A stretch of DNA of 64,000 nt from G963663315 sp965116335. Lineage in GTDB: Bacteria; Pseudomonadota; Gammaproteobacteria; Arenicellales; Poriferihabitantaceae. The stretch's first letter is position 1, and each line of letters opens with the position of its first letter. A program made the position numbers and the translations under genes. Positions 49,075 to 58,700 of the stretch are shown here, in pieces. Location: contig OZ220677.1 in the NCBI GenBank assembly GCA_965116335.1, forward strand, positions 2,852,001-2,916,000, read 5' to 3'. The notes under the pieces were generated by a model. The model worked only from the letters and a program-made list of their open reading frames with translations. It searched no databases and was not told the origin of the DNA.

Positions 49075-50142
49075 ATGAAATTTGTAGATGAGGCGACAAT
49101 TCGGGTTATTGCGGGCAGAGGCGGAGACGGCTGTTTGAGTTTTCTGAGGGAGAAATATCGCCCGAAAGGCGGGCCGGATGGAGGCGACGGGGGAGACGGA
49201 GGGAGTATATTCCTGATCGCCAAAGGGGGTTTGAACACGCTTTCCGATTTCAGATTCGCACGGTTGCATCGGGCAAAGAACGGACAGGGCGGTGCTGGTC
49301 GGGATCGGTTCGGAAAGGCCGGGGAAGATCTGGAGATTGATGTTCCTCCGGGCACCATCGTAAGTGACGCGCAAACCTGCGAGTTGATCGGTGAATTGAC
49401 CCGTGACGGTGAACGTTTGCTGATCGCGCAGGGTGGCCGACGCGGCCTCGGCAATGCGAACTTCAAATCCAGTGTTAATCGCGCCCCGCGTAAAATTACC
49501 CGTGGCAAACCGGGCGATGAGAGGCAGATCAGGCTGGAGCTTCGGGTGCTGGCGGATGTAGGCTTGCTGGGAGCGCCCAATGCCGGGAAATCGACATTAC
49601 TGAGCGCCGTATCCCATGCCAGGCCAAAGATAGCCGACTATCCCTTTACGACCCTGCATCCACAACTGGGGGTAGTTGACGTGGGAGATTCCAACAGCTT
49701 CGTCATCGCCGATATTCCCGGATTGATAGAGGGCGCGTCTCGCGGCGCGGGTCTGGGTATCGAGTTTCTCAAGCACCTGAACCGGACACTGGTCCTGTTG
49801 CATCTGGTCGATATTGCACCGATTGATGGAACCGACCTGATACAGGATATCCGCAAGATCGAAAAGGAACTGAGCGAATATGATACGGAACTCAAGAATA
49901 AGGAGAGATGGTTGGTGTTGAACAAAATTGACGCGATTGATTCAGGCGACTCCCGTGAAATTGAAGAACAGTTGAAGAAACAACTGGACCTGGATGTCCC
50001 GATTTATAGAATATCGGCGGTATCCGGGCAGGGATGCGACCAACTGATTCACGATGTGATGCAGCGTTTGATAGAGCTCAGCGAAGAAAACGAGGTTCGG
50101 CAGGTGCAGTCGGTCAGGCCCGCGCGGCAGGTGCTTCAGTAG
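49075..50142 (+). CDS. obgE: Obg-family GTPase
   Basis: A 355-residue GTPase needed for late 50S assembly and stress control. The glycine-rich Obg fold comes first (MKFVDEATIRVIAGRGGDGC; GGPDGGDGGDGG). The G domain follows from about residue 160, with GAPNAGKST (G1), DIPGLIEGAS (G3) and NKID (G4). The acidic C-terminal tail of E. coli ObgE is short here. ATG 49075 is the family start. The stop is 1 bp before proB. Confidence 0.95.
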   Translation: MKFVDEATIRVIAGRGGDGCLSFLREKYRPKGGPDGGDGGDGGSIFLIAKGGLNTLSDFRFARLHRAKNGQGGAGRDRFGKAGEDLEIDVPPGTIVSDAQTCELIGELTRDGERLLIAQGGRRGLGNANFKSSVNRAPRKITRGKPGDERQIRLELRVLADVGLLGAPNAGKSTLLSAVSHARPKIADYPFTTLHPQLGVVDVGDSNSFVIADIPGLIEGASRGAGLGIEFLKHLNRTLVLLHLVDIAPIDGTDLIQDIRKIEKELSEYDTELKNKERWLVLNKIDAIDSGDSREIEEQLKKQLDLDVPIYRISAVSGQGCDQLIHDVMQRLIELSEENEVRQVQSVRPARQVLQ

Positions 50143-50143
50143 C

Positions 50144-51268
50144 ATGGTCTCAAGAACAGTACTGACCGATTCGGCGCGCTGGATCGTTAAAATTGGCACT
50201 TCACTGCTTACCGATTCCGAGTCCGGGCTCAATCAGGAGGCGATCCACTCCTGGGTTAGACAAATTGTGGAACTGAAGCGGCAGAATGTCGATGTTGTGC
50301 TGGTTTCTTCCGGTTCCATCGGTGAGGGTATGCGGCGTCTGGGGTGGGACAGGCGGCCCGGAGAGGTGCACCGGGTACAGACCGCGGCTGCGGTCGGCCA
50401 GATGACTCTGGTACAGAGCTACGAGACTGCGTTTCGTAATCATGGCATACTGACGGCGCAGATCCTGCTCACCCACGCTGATCTGGCTAACCGGCAGCGA
50501 TACCTGAATGCGCGTAATACATTACGTGAGTTGTTGAGTCTGGGTGTGGTGCCGACCGTCAACGAAAATGACGCGGTCGTGAATGAGGAAATCCGATTCG
50601 GGGATAATGATACGCTGGCGGCGCTTACGGCGAATCTGGTGGAGGCCGAATGTCTGATTTTGCTGACCGACCAGCAGGGGTTATATGACGGAGACCCCAG
50701 AGAATCCGGGTCGGTCAATCTGATTCATTATGGCCGGGCGGATGACTCCGCATTGCAGGAAATGGCGGGTTGTGCAGGCGAATTCGGACGAGGTGGCATG
50801 GTTACCAAACTGACCGCCGCGCAAAAAGCGGCTCGATCAGGCTCAACCACCGTAATTACTTCCGGGCTTGAACCGGATATTCTCCTGAGACTCCGCAGAG
50901 GTGAAGAACTGGGAACCATGCTGATCCCCGGCAAGGGCCGGATTGCGGCGCGAAAGCAATGGCTGGCCGGGCAGCTCAGGGGAAATGGCAAGCTGGTACT
51001 GGATCACGGCGCCGTCAATGTATTGAAGGAGCAGGGGCGCAGTTTGTTGCCGATTGGCGTGACCGCGGCGGAAGGAACCTTTACTCGCGGTGAGATCGTG
51101 ATTTGTTTCGATCAGGCTGGCAATGAAGTCGCCCGCGGCCTGGTCAACTACAATGCGGATGAAGTACGCAGAATTATGGGTATCGCCAGTGACCAGGTGG
51201 AGAATGTGTTAGGTTATCAGGGTGAAACAGAATTGATCCATCGTGATAATATCGCGATCACGGTATGA
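50144..51268 (+). CDS. proB: Glutamate 5-kinase
   Basis: A 374-residue enzyme for the first step of proline synthesis. It has an amino acid kinase domain (VKIGTSLLTDSESGLNQEAI; VVLVSSGSIGEGMRRLGW; VVPTVNENDAV; GGMVTKLTAA) and a C-terminal PUA domain from about 280. It starts 1 bp after obgE, as in many gammaproteobacteria, and converges with rpsT. Confidence 0.95.
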   Translation: MVSRTVLTDSARWIVKIGTSLLTDSESGLNQEAIHSWVRQIVELKRQNVDVVLVSSGSIGEGMRRLGWDRRPGEVHRVQTAAAVGQMTLVQSYETAFRNHGILTAQILLTHADLANRQRYLNARNTLRELLSLGVVPTVNENDAVVNEEIRFGDNDTLAALTANLVEAECLILLTDQQGLYDGDPRESGSVNLIHYGRADDSALQEMAGCAGEFGRGGMVTKLTAAQKAARSGSTTVITSGLEPDILLRLRRGEELGTMLIPGKGRIAARKQWLAGQLRGNGKLVLDHGAVNVLKEQGRSLLPIGVTAAEGTFTRGEIVICFDQAGNEVARGLVNYNADEVRRIMGIASDQVENVLGYQGETELIHRDNIAITV

Positions 51269-51308
51269 ACATCCTCGCCGTTTCAAAATTCGACGAACCG
51301 CCTCATTT

Positions 51309-51584
51309 TCATGCGCTGGCTGATTCCAGGGATTTCAGACGGTTGTTCAGGCGACTTTTCAGGCGGGCCGCACGGTTACTGTGGAGCAGGTTCTTCACAG
51401 CGGCGCGATCAATCCTGGAGACAGCCTCGCGGTATGCTGTTCGGGCACCTTCCCGGTCATTTGCCGAAATAAGCTTCAGCAGCTTTTTTATGGATGAGCG
51501 AAGCGAAGAGCGTTGGCTCATGTTGTGGAGTCGACGTCTGGTATTTTGTCGCGCTCTTTTTCTTGCCTGGGGTGAATTAGCCAA
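51309..51584 (-). CDS. rpsT: 30S ribosomal protein S20 with a UUG start
   Basis: A 91-residue S20, basic and helical (MANSPQARKRARQNTRRRLH). The start codon is TTG at 51582-51584 with AGAGGAAG six to ten bases before it. The E. coli rpsT also uses UUG, where the weak start permits autogenous control; the same may hold here. It is divergent from murJ. Confidence 0.93.
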   Translation of the reverse strand: MANSPQARKRARQNTRRRLHNMSQRSSLRSSIKKLLKLISANDREGARTAYREAVSRIDRAAVKNLLHSNRAARLKSRLNNRLKSLESASA

Positions 51585-51742
51585 GGATCTTCCTCTTGCA
51601 ATGTCAAGTCAAAATAAAGGGATAAATAACGGCGTTTGCGCCGGAGGCGGAATATGGTCAATTTTGGCCTGAAAGTCAAGCCCCGAAGCACCCGAAATAT
51701 CCGAAGTACATTTTCCGTTCAATCATAACCGATCAGACAGAT

Positions 51743-53314
51743 ATGTCTTCCATGCTATTCAAGTCGATGTCGGTGGTGGGATCGATGACATTGCTGTCGA
51801 GAATATCGGGCTTGATACGCGATATTCTGTTCGCCAATGTGCTGGGCGACAAGGCTGCCGCCGATGTGTTTATCGTCGCTTTCCGGTTACCCAATTTTTT
51901 CCGCCGGTTGTTCGGAGAAGGCGCTTTCTCGGCTGCCTTCATTCCGGTTTTTACCGAGTACCGGCTGCATAAGACGGAAGACGAGAACAATCGCTTCCTG
52001 CAGCTGATGATCGGACGGTTCGGGTTGATTCTGCTTCTGGTCTGTCTGGCCGGCGTACTATTTGCCCCGGCCCTGGTTACCGCGCTGGCTACCGGATTTA
52101 CCCGGGACCCGGAAAAGTTCGCGCTCACGGTTCAGGCTTCCAGACTTACTTTCCCGTACCTGTTTTTCATATCGCTGGTTGCCATGTCAGCCGGCATGCT
52201 CAATTCCTGCAACCGATTTGCGGCGCCTGCGGCGACCCCGATTCTGCTCAATATCTGTTTGATTCTGGCGACACTCTATCTGGTGCCGCTGGTCGATGAT
52301 TCGCCGATGGCTCTCGCTATAGGGGTGCTGGTCGCCGGTGTCGTGCAGCTGCTTTTCCAGATTCCATTTTTGCGCAAGGAGAAGCTGTCGGTCCGGCCAC
52401 GGGTGATCAAGCGGCAGGGCGATGAGGTCGGAATCCAGGGTGCCCGGCGCGTGCTGGCGTTGACCATACCGGCTGTGCTCGGGGTATCGGTGGCTCAGGT
52501 CAACATTCTGGTCAATACCATCCTGGCCTCGTTTCTGGTGACTGGCAGCGTCTCGTGGCTGTACTACTCCGACCGTCTGATGGAGTTTCCTCTGGGAGTA
52601 TTCGGTCTGGCATTGAGCACCGCGATTCTTCCTCATTTGTCACGAAAACACACGCAAACCGAGTCGGGAGATTTCTCCAGAACCCTGGAATGGGGGGCCA
52701 GATGGGCTTTGCTGGTCAGTATTCCATCTACCGTCGGACTGATTATGCTGGCGCATCCAATGATCAGCGCTATTTATTTTCACGGGGATTTCACTGAAAA
52801 CGGAGTCAATATGACTGTGTTGAGCCTGGTTGCGTATTCGCTGGGATTGACCCCGTTTGTACTGGTAAAAGTGTTGTCAGCCGGATTTTTTGCCAGGCAG
52901 AATACCCGTACTCCGGTGCGCATTGCGATGATTGCGGTTGCGGTGAATATCGTATTCAGCCTGATTCTGGTTCTGCCTTACCAACATGTCGGGCTGGCGT
53001 TGGCTACCTCGATTTCGGCGTTGACCAATGCGCTGATGTTATGGGTCGTCCTGGTGCGACAGGGGGTTTTCGTGGTCGAGCATAACTGGGTCGGTTTTTT
53101 GGCGCGGATTCTGATTGCCACCGCAGCGATGGGACTGTCGATAGGGTGGCTGGTCGGAGAACAAGGTTGGTGGCTGGAAGTATCGGTATGGGCAAAAGCC
53201 ATGCGGCTCGGATTGTTGGTGGGGCTGGGCGCCATCACCTATTTTGCCGCATTGCTTGTTTTGGGTATCAATCCCCGGTCACTCTGGAAAATCAGGGAAA
53301 TCAGCGAATCATGA
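51743..53314 (+). CDS. murJ: Lipid II flippase MurJ (MviN)
   Basis: A 523-residue membrane protein of 14 helices that flips lipid II across the inner membrane. The N-terminal signature is clear: SMTLLSRISGLIRDILFANV, then DVFIVAFRLPNFFRRLFGEG and AFSAAFIPVF. The ATG at 51743 or at 51752 (MLFKSMSVV) starts it. Its stop overlaps ribF by ATGA. Confidence 0.95.
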   Translation: MSSMLFKSMSVVGSMTLLSRISGLIRDILFANVLGDKAAADVFIVAFRLPNFFRRLFGEGAFSAAFIPVFTEYRLHKTEDENNRFLQLMIGRFGLILLLVCLAGVLFAPALVTALATGFTRDPEKFALTVQASRLTFPYLFFISLVAMSAGMLNSCNRFAAPAATPILLNICLILATLYLVPLVDDSPMALAIGVLVAGVVQLLFQIPFLRKEKLSVRPRVIKRQGDEVGIQGARRVLALTIPAVLGVSVAQVNILVNTILASFLVTGSVSWLYYSDRLMEFPLGVFGLALSTAILPHLSRKHTQTESGDFSRTLEWGARWALLVSIPSTVGLIMLAHPMISAIYFHGDFTENGVNMTVLSLVAYSLGLTPFVLVKVLSAGFFARQNTRTPVRIAMIAVAVNIVFSLILVLPYQHVGLALATSISALTNALMLWVVLVRQGVFVVEHNWVGFLARILIATAAMGLSIGWLVGEQGWWLEVSVWAKAMRLGLLVGLGAITYFAALLVLGINPRSLWKIREISES

Positions 53315-54252
53315 AACTGGCCAGACGCATAGATTCAAAATGGATACCGGATGGAGGGTGCGCTCTGACTATCGGCAATTTCGATGGCATCCATCTGGGG
53401 CATCAGAGGATACTGGGGCAGCTGGTCGAGAAGGGCGAGGAATTGTCACTACCCACGGTAGTGATGACATTTCTGCCCACTCCCAACGAGTATTTTCAAA
53501 AACGCAAATCATCTCCTCGTCTATTCGGGTTGAGTGCCCGGTATCTATCTGTGCGGGAGTACGGTATTGACGTCATGCTGGCATTGCCGTTCAATTCCAG
53601 ACTGGCCAGCACCGGTGCCGAAGAATTTATCAGGCGAATTCTGGTCGACGGGTTGGGTATCCGATATATACTTACCGGAGACGACTTCAGATTTGGCGAA
53701 GGCAGAACGGGCGATCATGGATTACTGGAGCGGTTGGGCGCCGAATACGGGTTTGTGGCGGAGCAATTTCACACCGTATCGGATGAAAGCGCCCGCATCA
53801 GCAGCACCCGCATCAGGCAAGCACTGGCACAGGGTGACCTGGATGCAGCCAGACAGATGCTGGGGAAGCGCTATTCGATGATGGGGCGTGTCATTCATGG
53901 TGACAAACGTGGCAGACAGTGGGGCTTTCCCACTGCCAATATCGCAGTCAGCAAGCCCCCGTTCACCGGGGTTTTCGCGGTTCGTGTCAAAAGGGTTGAT
54001 GGGGATGACGGTGAGTATTTCGGAGTCGCCAATCTGGGCACACGGCCTACGGTGGACGGACTGAAAACATTGCTGGAAGTCCATTTGTTTGATTTCGACA
54101 GCAATATTTATGGCAGACGGATTTGTGTGGAATTTATAGGGAAAATTCGCGATGAACAGAAGTTCGATTCATTCGAGCAATTGAAAACGCAGATTCTGGC
54201 GGATTGCGAAGCCGGCAAACGGCTCTTCGCCGGTAAGTCGGGAACCCGCTAA
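53311..54252 (+). CDS. ribF: Bifunctional riboflavin kinase / FAD synthetase
   Basis: A 313-residue enzyme producing FMN and FAD. The N-terminal adenylyltransferase has TIGNFDGIHLGHQRILGQL and the ISSTRIRQAL motif; the C-terminal kinase has GRQWGFPTANIAVSKPPF and GVANLGTRPTV. The start ATG overlaps the murJ stop by four bases. A longer open frame upstream lies within murJ. Confidence 0.95.
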   Translation: MKLARRIDSKWIPDGGCALTIGNFDGIHLGHQRILGQLVEKGEELSLPTVVMTFLPTPNEYFQKRKSSPRLFGLSARYLSVREYGIDVMLALPFNSRLASTGAEEFIRRILVDGLGIRYILTGDDFRFGEGRTGDHGLLERLGAEYGFVAEQFHTVSDESARISSTRIRQALAQGDLDAARQMLGKRYSMMGRVIHGDKRGRQWGFPTANIAVSKPPFTGVFAVRVKRVDGDDGEYFGVANLGTRPTVDGLKTLLEVHLFDFDSNIYGRRICVEFIGKIRDEQKFDSFEQLKTQILADCEAGKRLFAGKSGTR

Positions 54253-54271
54253 CCCGTTAAAACAAGATCAG

Positions 54272-54775
54272 GTGAAAAAAGGACATAAGGCCAGGCCCAC
54301 GCTCGAATTTACGGGATATATGGGTATCTCAGCACTGATCGTTGTGGCTGATCAGGTTACCAAGAAGGCGGCGAATGACTATCTGTGGGGGCAACCTGCC
54401 ATTGAAGTATTGCCGATATTACAATGGGCATGGGTGGCGAATCGGGGCGCGGCATTCGGTTTTCTGAGTGATGCGGGTGGGCTTCAACATTATTTGTTCT
54501 CGACTCTGGCCGCATTAGCTTCTGTTTTCATCGTTGCCTGGTTATGGAAATGCTGTACCACCAACCGGCGATTGGCCTGGGGGCTGGCACTGATTCTGGC
54601 GGGCGCAATGGGCAACTTGATTGATCGCCTTCAGTATCGCTATGTAATTGATTTTATTTCCCTGCATTATCAGGAACTGTATTTTCCGGCGTTTAACATT
54701 GCGGATATGGCGATTACCTGCGGAGCGGTCTTATTGATTATCGACCATTTCTGGCGACCTGGCAGACAGCCATGA
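54272..54775 (+). CDS. lspA: Lipoprotein signal peptidase (signal peptidase II)
   Basis: A 167-residue inner-membrane aspartic protease that trims prolipoproteins. The catalytic pair is Asp 127 (GNLIDRLQYRYVIDFISLH) and Asp 145 (AFNIADMAI), with VANRGAAFG near residue 55. Start GTG 54272. It lies 19 bp after ribF; ileS, which usually stands between the two in this gene order, is missing. Confidence 0.93.
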   Translation: MKKGHKARPTLEFTGYMGISALIVVADQVTKKAANDYLWGQPAIEVLPILQWAWVANRGAAFGFLSDAGGLQHYLFSTLAALASVFIVAWLWKCCTTNRRLAWGLALILAGAMGNLIDRLQYRYVIDFISLHYQELYFPAFNIADMAITCGAVLLIIDHFWRPGRQP

Positions 54776-54878
54776 TGCTTACCATGGATAATCTTCTTAC
54801 CGTGATTAAATTGTTGTTTAATGTCACTGGAAACAGTAAGATCACGGCTTCCTGAACCCCGACCCGCTGGGAGAGAAA

Positions 54879-55757
54879 ATGCTGAAAGGCAGTCTGGTGG
54901 CGTTGATTACGCCGATGCTCGATGAGGGTGCCATTGATTACCCCGGTCTCCAGAAACTGGTGGACTTTCATGTTGAAAATGGCACCGACGGGATTGTTTC
55001 GGTGGGCACCACGGGAGAATCGGCGACCCTGACCATTGATGAGCAGCTGGAGGTAATTGCCCGCACTGTCGAATTTGCCAATGGCCGCTTGCCGATCATT
55101 GCAGGAACCGGCGGCAACTCGACTTTCGAGGCGGTGGAATTGACTCGCGGAGCCGCAGCGCTGGGCGCTCATGCCTGTCTGCTGGTTGTTCCCTACTACA
55201 ACAAACCGACTCAACAGGGTCTGTATCAGCATTTCAGGCATATTGCTGAAGCGGTTGACATTCCTCAAATCCTGTACAATGTTCCGTCTCGAACCGCGCT
55301 CGATATGTCGAACGATACAGTCGTTGAACTGGCCGCCATTCCCAATATCGTGGGTATCAAGGACGCCACATCGGATATTCCCCGGGTGGCGGACTTTACT
55401 CGGCGTTGCGGCCCGGATTTTGCGGTTTATTCGGGTAATGACGACACGGCCCTGGAGCTGGTCAAGGCCGGTGGGCATGGCTGTATTTCGGTCACGGCCA
55501 ATGTTGCGCCGAGACAGATGCACGAGATGATGACGGCGGCGGTACAGGGTGATTTCACCACTGCCACAGAGATCAATCGGCAGCTTGAGCCTTTGCATGA
55601 AGTGCTGTTTCTGGAATCCAATCCGATTCCGGCTAAATGGGCGGTGCATGAAATGGGCCATGTTGAACAAGGCATTCGCTTGCCGTTGACTGTGTTTTCC
55701 GGGCAGTATCATGACCGCCTGCGGGAAGCGATGGCGTTTGCAGGGATTGTGTGCTGA
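54879..55757 (+). CDS. dapA: 4-hydroxy-tetrahydrodipicolinate synthase
   Basis: A 292-residue enzyme at the start of the lysine/diaminopimelate branch. The Schiff-base Lys 161 (NIVGIKDATSD), Tyr 133 (ILYNVPSRTA) and VGTTGESATL are in their usual places. A ribosome-binding GGGAGAG lies seven bases before the ATG. Confidence 0.96.
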   Translation: MLKGSLVALITPMLDEGAIDYPGLQKLVDFHVENGTDGIVSVGTTGESATLTIDEQLEVIARTVEFANGRLPIIAGTGGNSTFEAVELTRGAAALGAHACLLVVPYYNKPTQQGLYQHFRHIAEAVDIPQILYNVPSRTALDMSNDTVVELAAIPNIVGIKDATSDIPRVADFTRRCGPDFAVYSGNDDTALELVKAGGHGCISVTANVAPRQMHEMMTAAVQGDFTTATEINRQLEPLHEVLFLESNPIPAKWAVHEMGHVEQGIRLPLTVFSGQYHDRLREAMAFAGIVC

Positions 55758-58700
55758 TTGTCCCAGGCGCTGACGCGCTATCTCAATTTCGCAAGCAAAA
55801 AATTCTTGCGCGGATCCGGGAATTCGCGCCTTCCTGTGTCCGTATCGACGCAACCCGTTATTATTTCATTGATGAAAGTGAAACGCTGCGGCCCAGCCAA
55901 TGTGCCAGGGTCGCGCAGTTGCTTGATGTCGATATCGCCGGAGTCAATGCCACCGATAACCAGCCAGCCGCGACAACCCGGTCTAAAGACTACCAACCAC
56001 TGACGCGGTATGTGGTTCCCCGGCTGGGGACGATTTCTCCATGGTCGAGCAAGGCGACCGATATTTTTCATCTGTGTGGGCTGGGTTCGGTCCGGCGGGT
56101 TGAGCGGGGGGTTCGATGGCAGTTTGTCGGGCTCGACCCGCTGCCTCATGAATACATGGCTGGAGTAATTTATGACCCGATGACCGAGTCCCTGCTCGAC
56201 AGTGAGGACGCTACCGATGCGCTGTTCGTCCAGTCGATCCCCACCCCCCTGACGGTGATTGATCTGCTGGCAGGCGGCAGGCCGGCTCTCGAAGCGGCTG
56301 ATCGGGAATTCGGTTTCGCGTTGAACCGGGAGGAGGAGGATTACCTGCTGAAACGGTTTGCTGAATTGGGCAGAAACCCTACGGATGTTGAATTGATGAT
56401 GTTTGCCCAGGTCAACTCTGAACATTGCCGGCACAAGATTTTCAATGCCGACTGGAATGTAGACGGCATCAGTCAGGACGCGACTCTGTTTTCTATGATT
56501 CGCACCACTCATGAGCAAAACAGCAGTGGGACGTTGTCGGCCTATCGGGATAACGCAGCCGTATTGGAAGGCTTCGAGTCGGAGCGGTTTGCCGCGCACT
56601 CCGATTCGAGGCTGTATTCGTTCGTCAAGGAGCCTGTGCATTTCGTTGCCAAGGTGGAAACTCATAACCATCCGACTGCAATTTCTCCTTTTGCCGGTGC
56701 CGCCACCGGATCAGGCGGAGAAATCAGGGACGAGGGCGCCACTGGCCGGGGAGGAAAGCCAAAAGCGGGACTGGTTGGCTATTCAGTATCGCATCTGCGG
56801 CTGCCCGGTCTCGCGCAACCCTGGGAGCCGCCGCAGAGAGCACCACGGCGTATTGCCGGGCCACTGCAAATCATGCTGGAGGCTCCGGTCGGAGCGGCTG
56901 CCTTCAATAATGAGTTTGGTCGCCCCAATATATGCGGCTATTTTCGTACTTTCGAGCAAGCGACAGAGCAGCCGGGGCTGCGCCACGGTTACCACAAACC
57001 GATCATGCTCGCGGGTGGGCTGGGCAATATACGTCCCGCGCATGTCGTCAAAAAATCAATACCGGACAATACGCCCATTGTCGTTTTGGGCGGGCCTGCC
57101 ATGCTGATTGGTCTCGGCGGTGGAGCGGCTTCCAGTATTGCTGCCGGGGACAGTTCCGAGTCACTTGATTTCGCTTCTGTGCAACGCGGCAACCCGGAAA
57201 TGCAGAGACGTTGTCAGGAGGTGATTGACACATGCTGTGCAATGGGCGAACACAATCCGATTATTTCCATCCACGATGTCGGAGCAGGTGGCTTGTGCAA
57301 TGCCTTGCCTGAGCTGGTGCACGATTGTGGATCAGGCGGAAGGTTTGAGCTACGCGATGTATTGAATGCGGAGCCGGGTATGTCGCCGATGCAGGTCTGG
57401 TGCAATGAATCCCAGGAGCGTTATGTGCTCGCGATTGACCGCAACCGCTATCGGGAATTTGAGCGGATTTGTCAGCGTGAGCGGTGTCTGTACGCCAGAG
57501 TGGGTGTGGCTACCGCCGAATCCCGGCTTCAGGTAACGGATTCATACTTCGATACGCAGGATACCCGGCAACCGCAACCGGAGGTTGCCGGGGGTTCGGT
57601 TTGCCCGATTGATCTGCCGATGGAAGTATTATTCGGGTTGCCGCCGAAAATGTTTCGCAATGCGGTTACCGAAACCCAGCCTGATATGAAACTCGACTTC
57701 TCTGGTTTCACCATCGCCGATGCGGTCCATTGGGTTCTGGCATTTCCCACGGTAGCGGACAAGACTTTCCTGGTGACTATTGGTGACCGCAGTGTCACCG
57801 GCCTGGTTGCCCGTGACCAGATGGTAGGCCCCTGGCAGGTGCCGGTAGCGGATGTTGCGGTCACTTGCACAGGTTATCGAGGATTCACCGGTGAAGCCTT
57901 CTCTATCGGGGAGCGAACCCCTCTCGCGGTGATTGACGGGCCAGCCAGCGGTCGTATGGCGATTGGCGAATCCATTACTAATCTGGCCGCAGCCGGTATT
58001 GCTGACATCGGGCAGATCCGGTTGTCGGCAAACTGGATGGTGGCGGCTGGAGAGAAAGGCCATGACGCCCGGCTTTATCAAACCGTGCAGGCCGTGGCAC
58101 TGGAACTCTGTTCGCAGTTGGGGATTTCCATTCCGGTGGGCAAGGATTCGATGTCGATGAAAACAGTGTGGCGGGATGAGCGCGGTCAACAGCAGAAAGT
58201 GGTCTCTCCGTTATCCTTGATCATCAGCGCTTTTGCAGCCGTGTCCGATGTTCGTAAAACATTGACTCCGGTTCTTCGGACAGGCCATGAGCCGACCGAT
58301 TTGTGGCTGATTGACCTGGGACGCGGCAAACATCGGCTGGCAGGGAGCGTCCTTGCCCAGACCCTGAATCAGCTTGGGTCGGATGTGCCGGATCTGGATG
58401 ATGCCGACGACCTGAAACGTTTTTTCGCGCTGGTTCAGGGACTCAACCGGGATTGCTGTCTGCTGGCGTACCATGATCGGTCAGATGGCGGCCTGGTTAC
58501 CACTCTGTGTGAAATGGCGTTTGCTGGACGTTGCGGGTTGTCGATTGATTTAAGCCCGATAAACGGAGAGCCTTTGGCGGTACTGTTCAATGAGGAGTTG
58601 GGTGCAGTGATTCAGACTCCACGCCAGCGTCGCGCTGAAATTCTGGAGCAAGCCCGGTCGGCAGGGTTGGCTGATTGCCTGCATCGAATCGGCCAGCCCG

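Noticed and set aside
54738..55853. A 371-codon open frame antisense to dapA
   Set aside because: dapA has all catalytic residues; the antisense frame is Arg/His/Asn-rich with no recognisable domain.
55778..56671. A 297-codon frame antisense to purL
   Set aside because: It is opposite the conserved PurL N-terminal part and has no recognisable domain.
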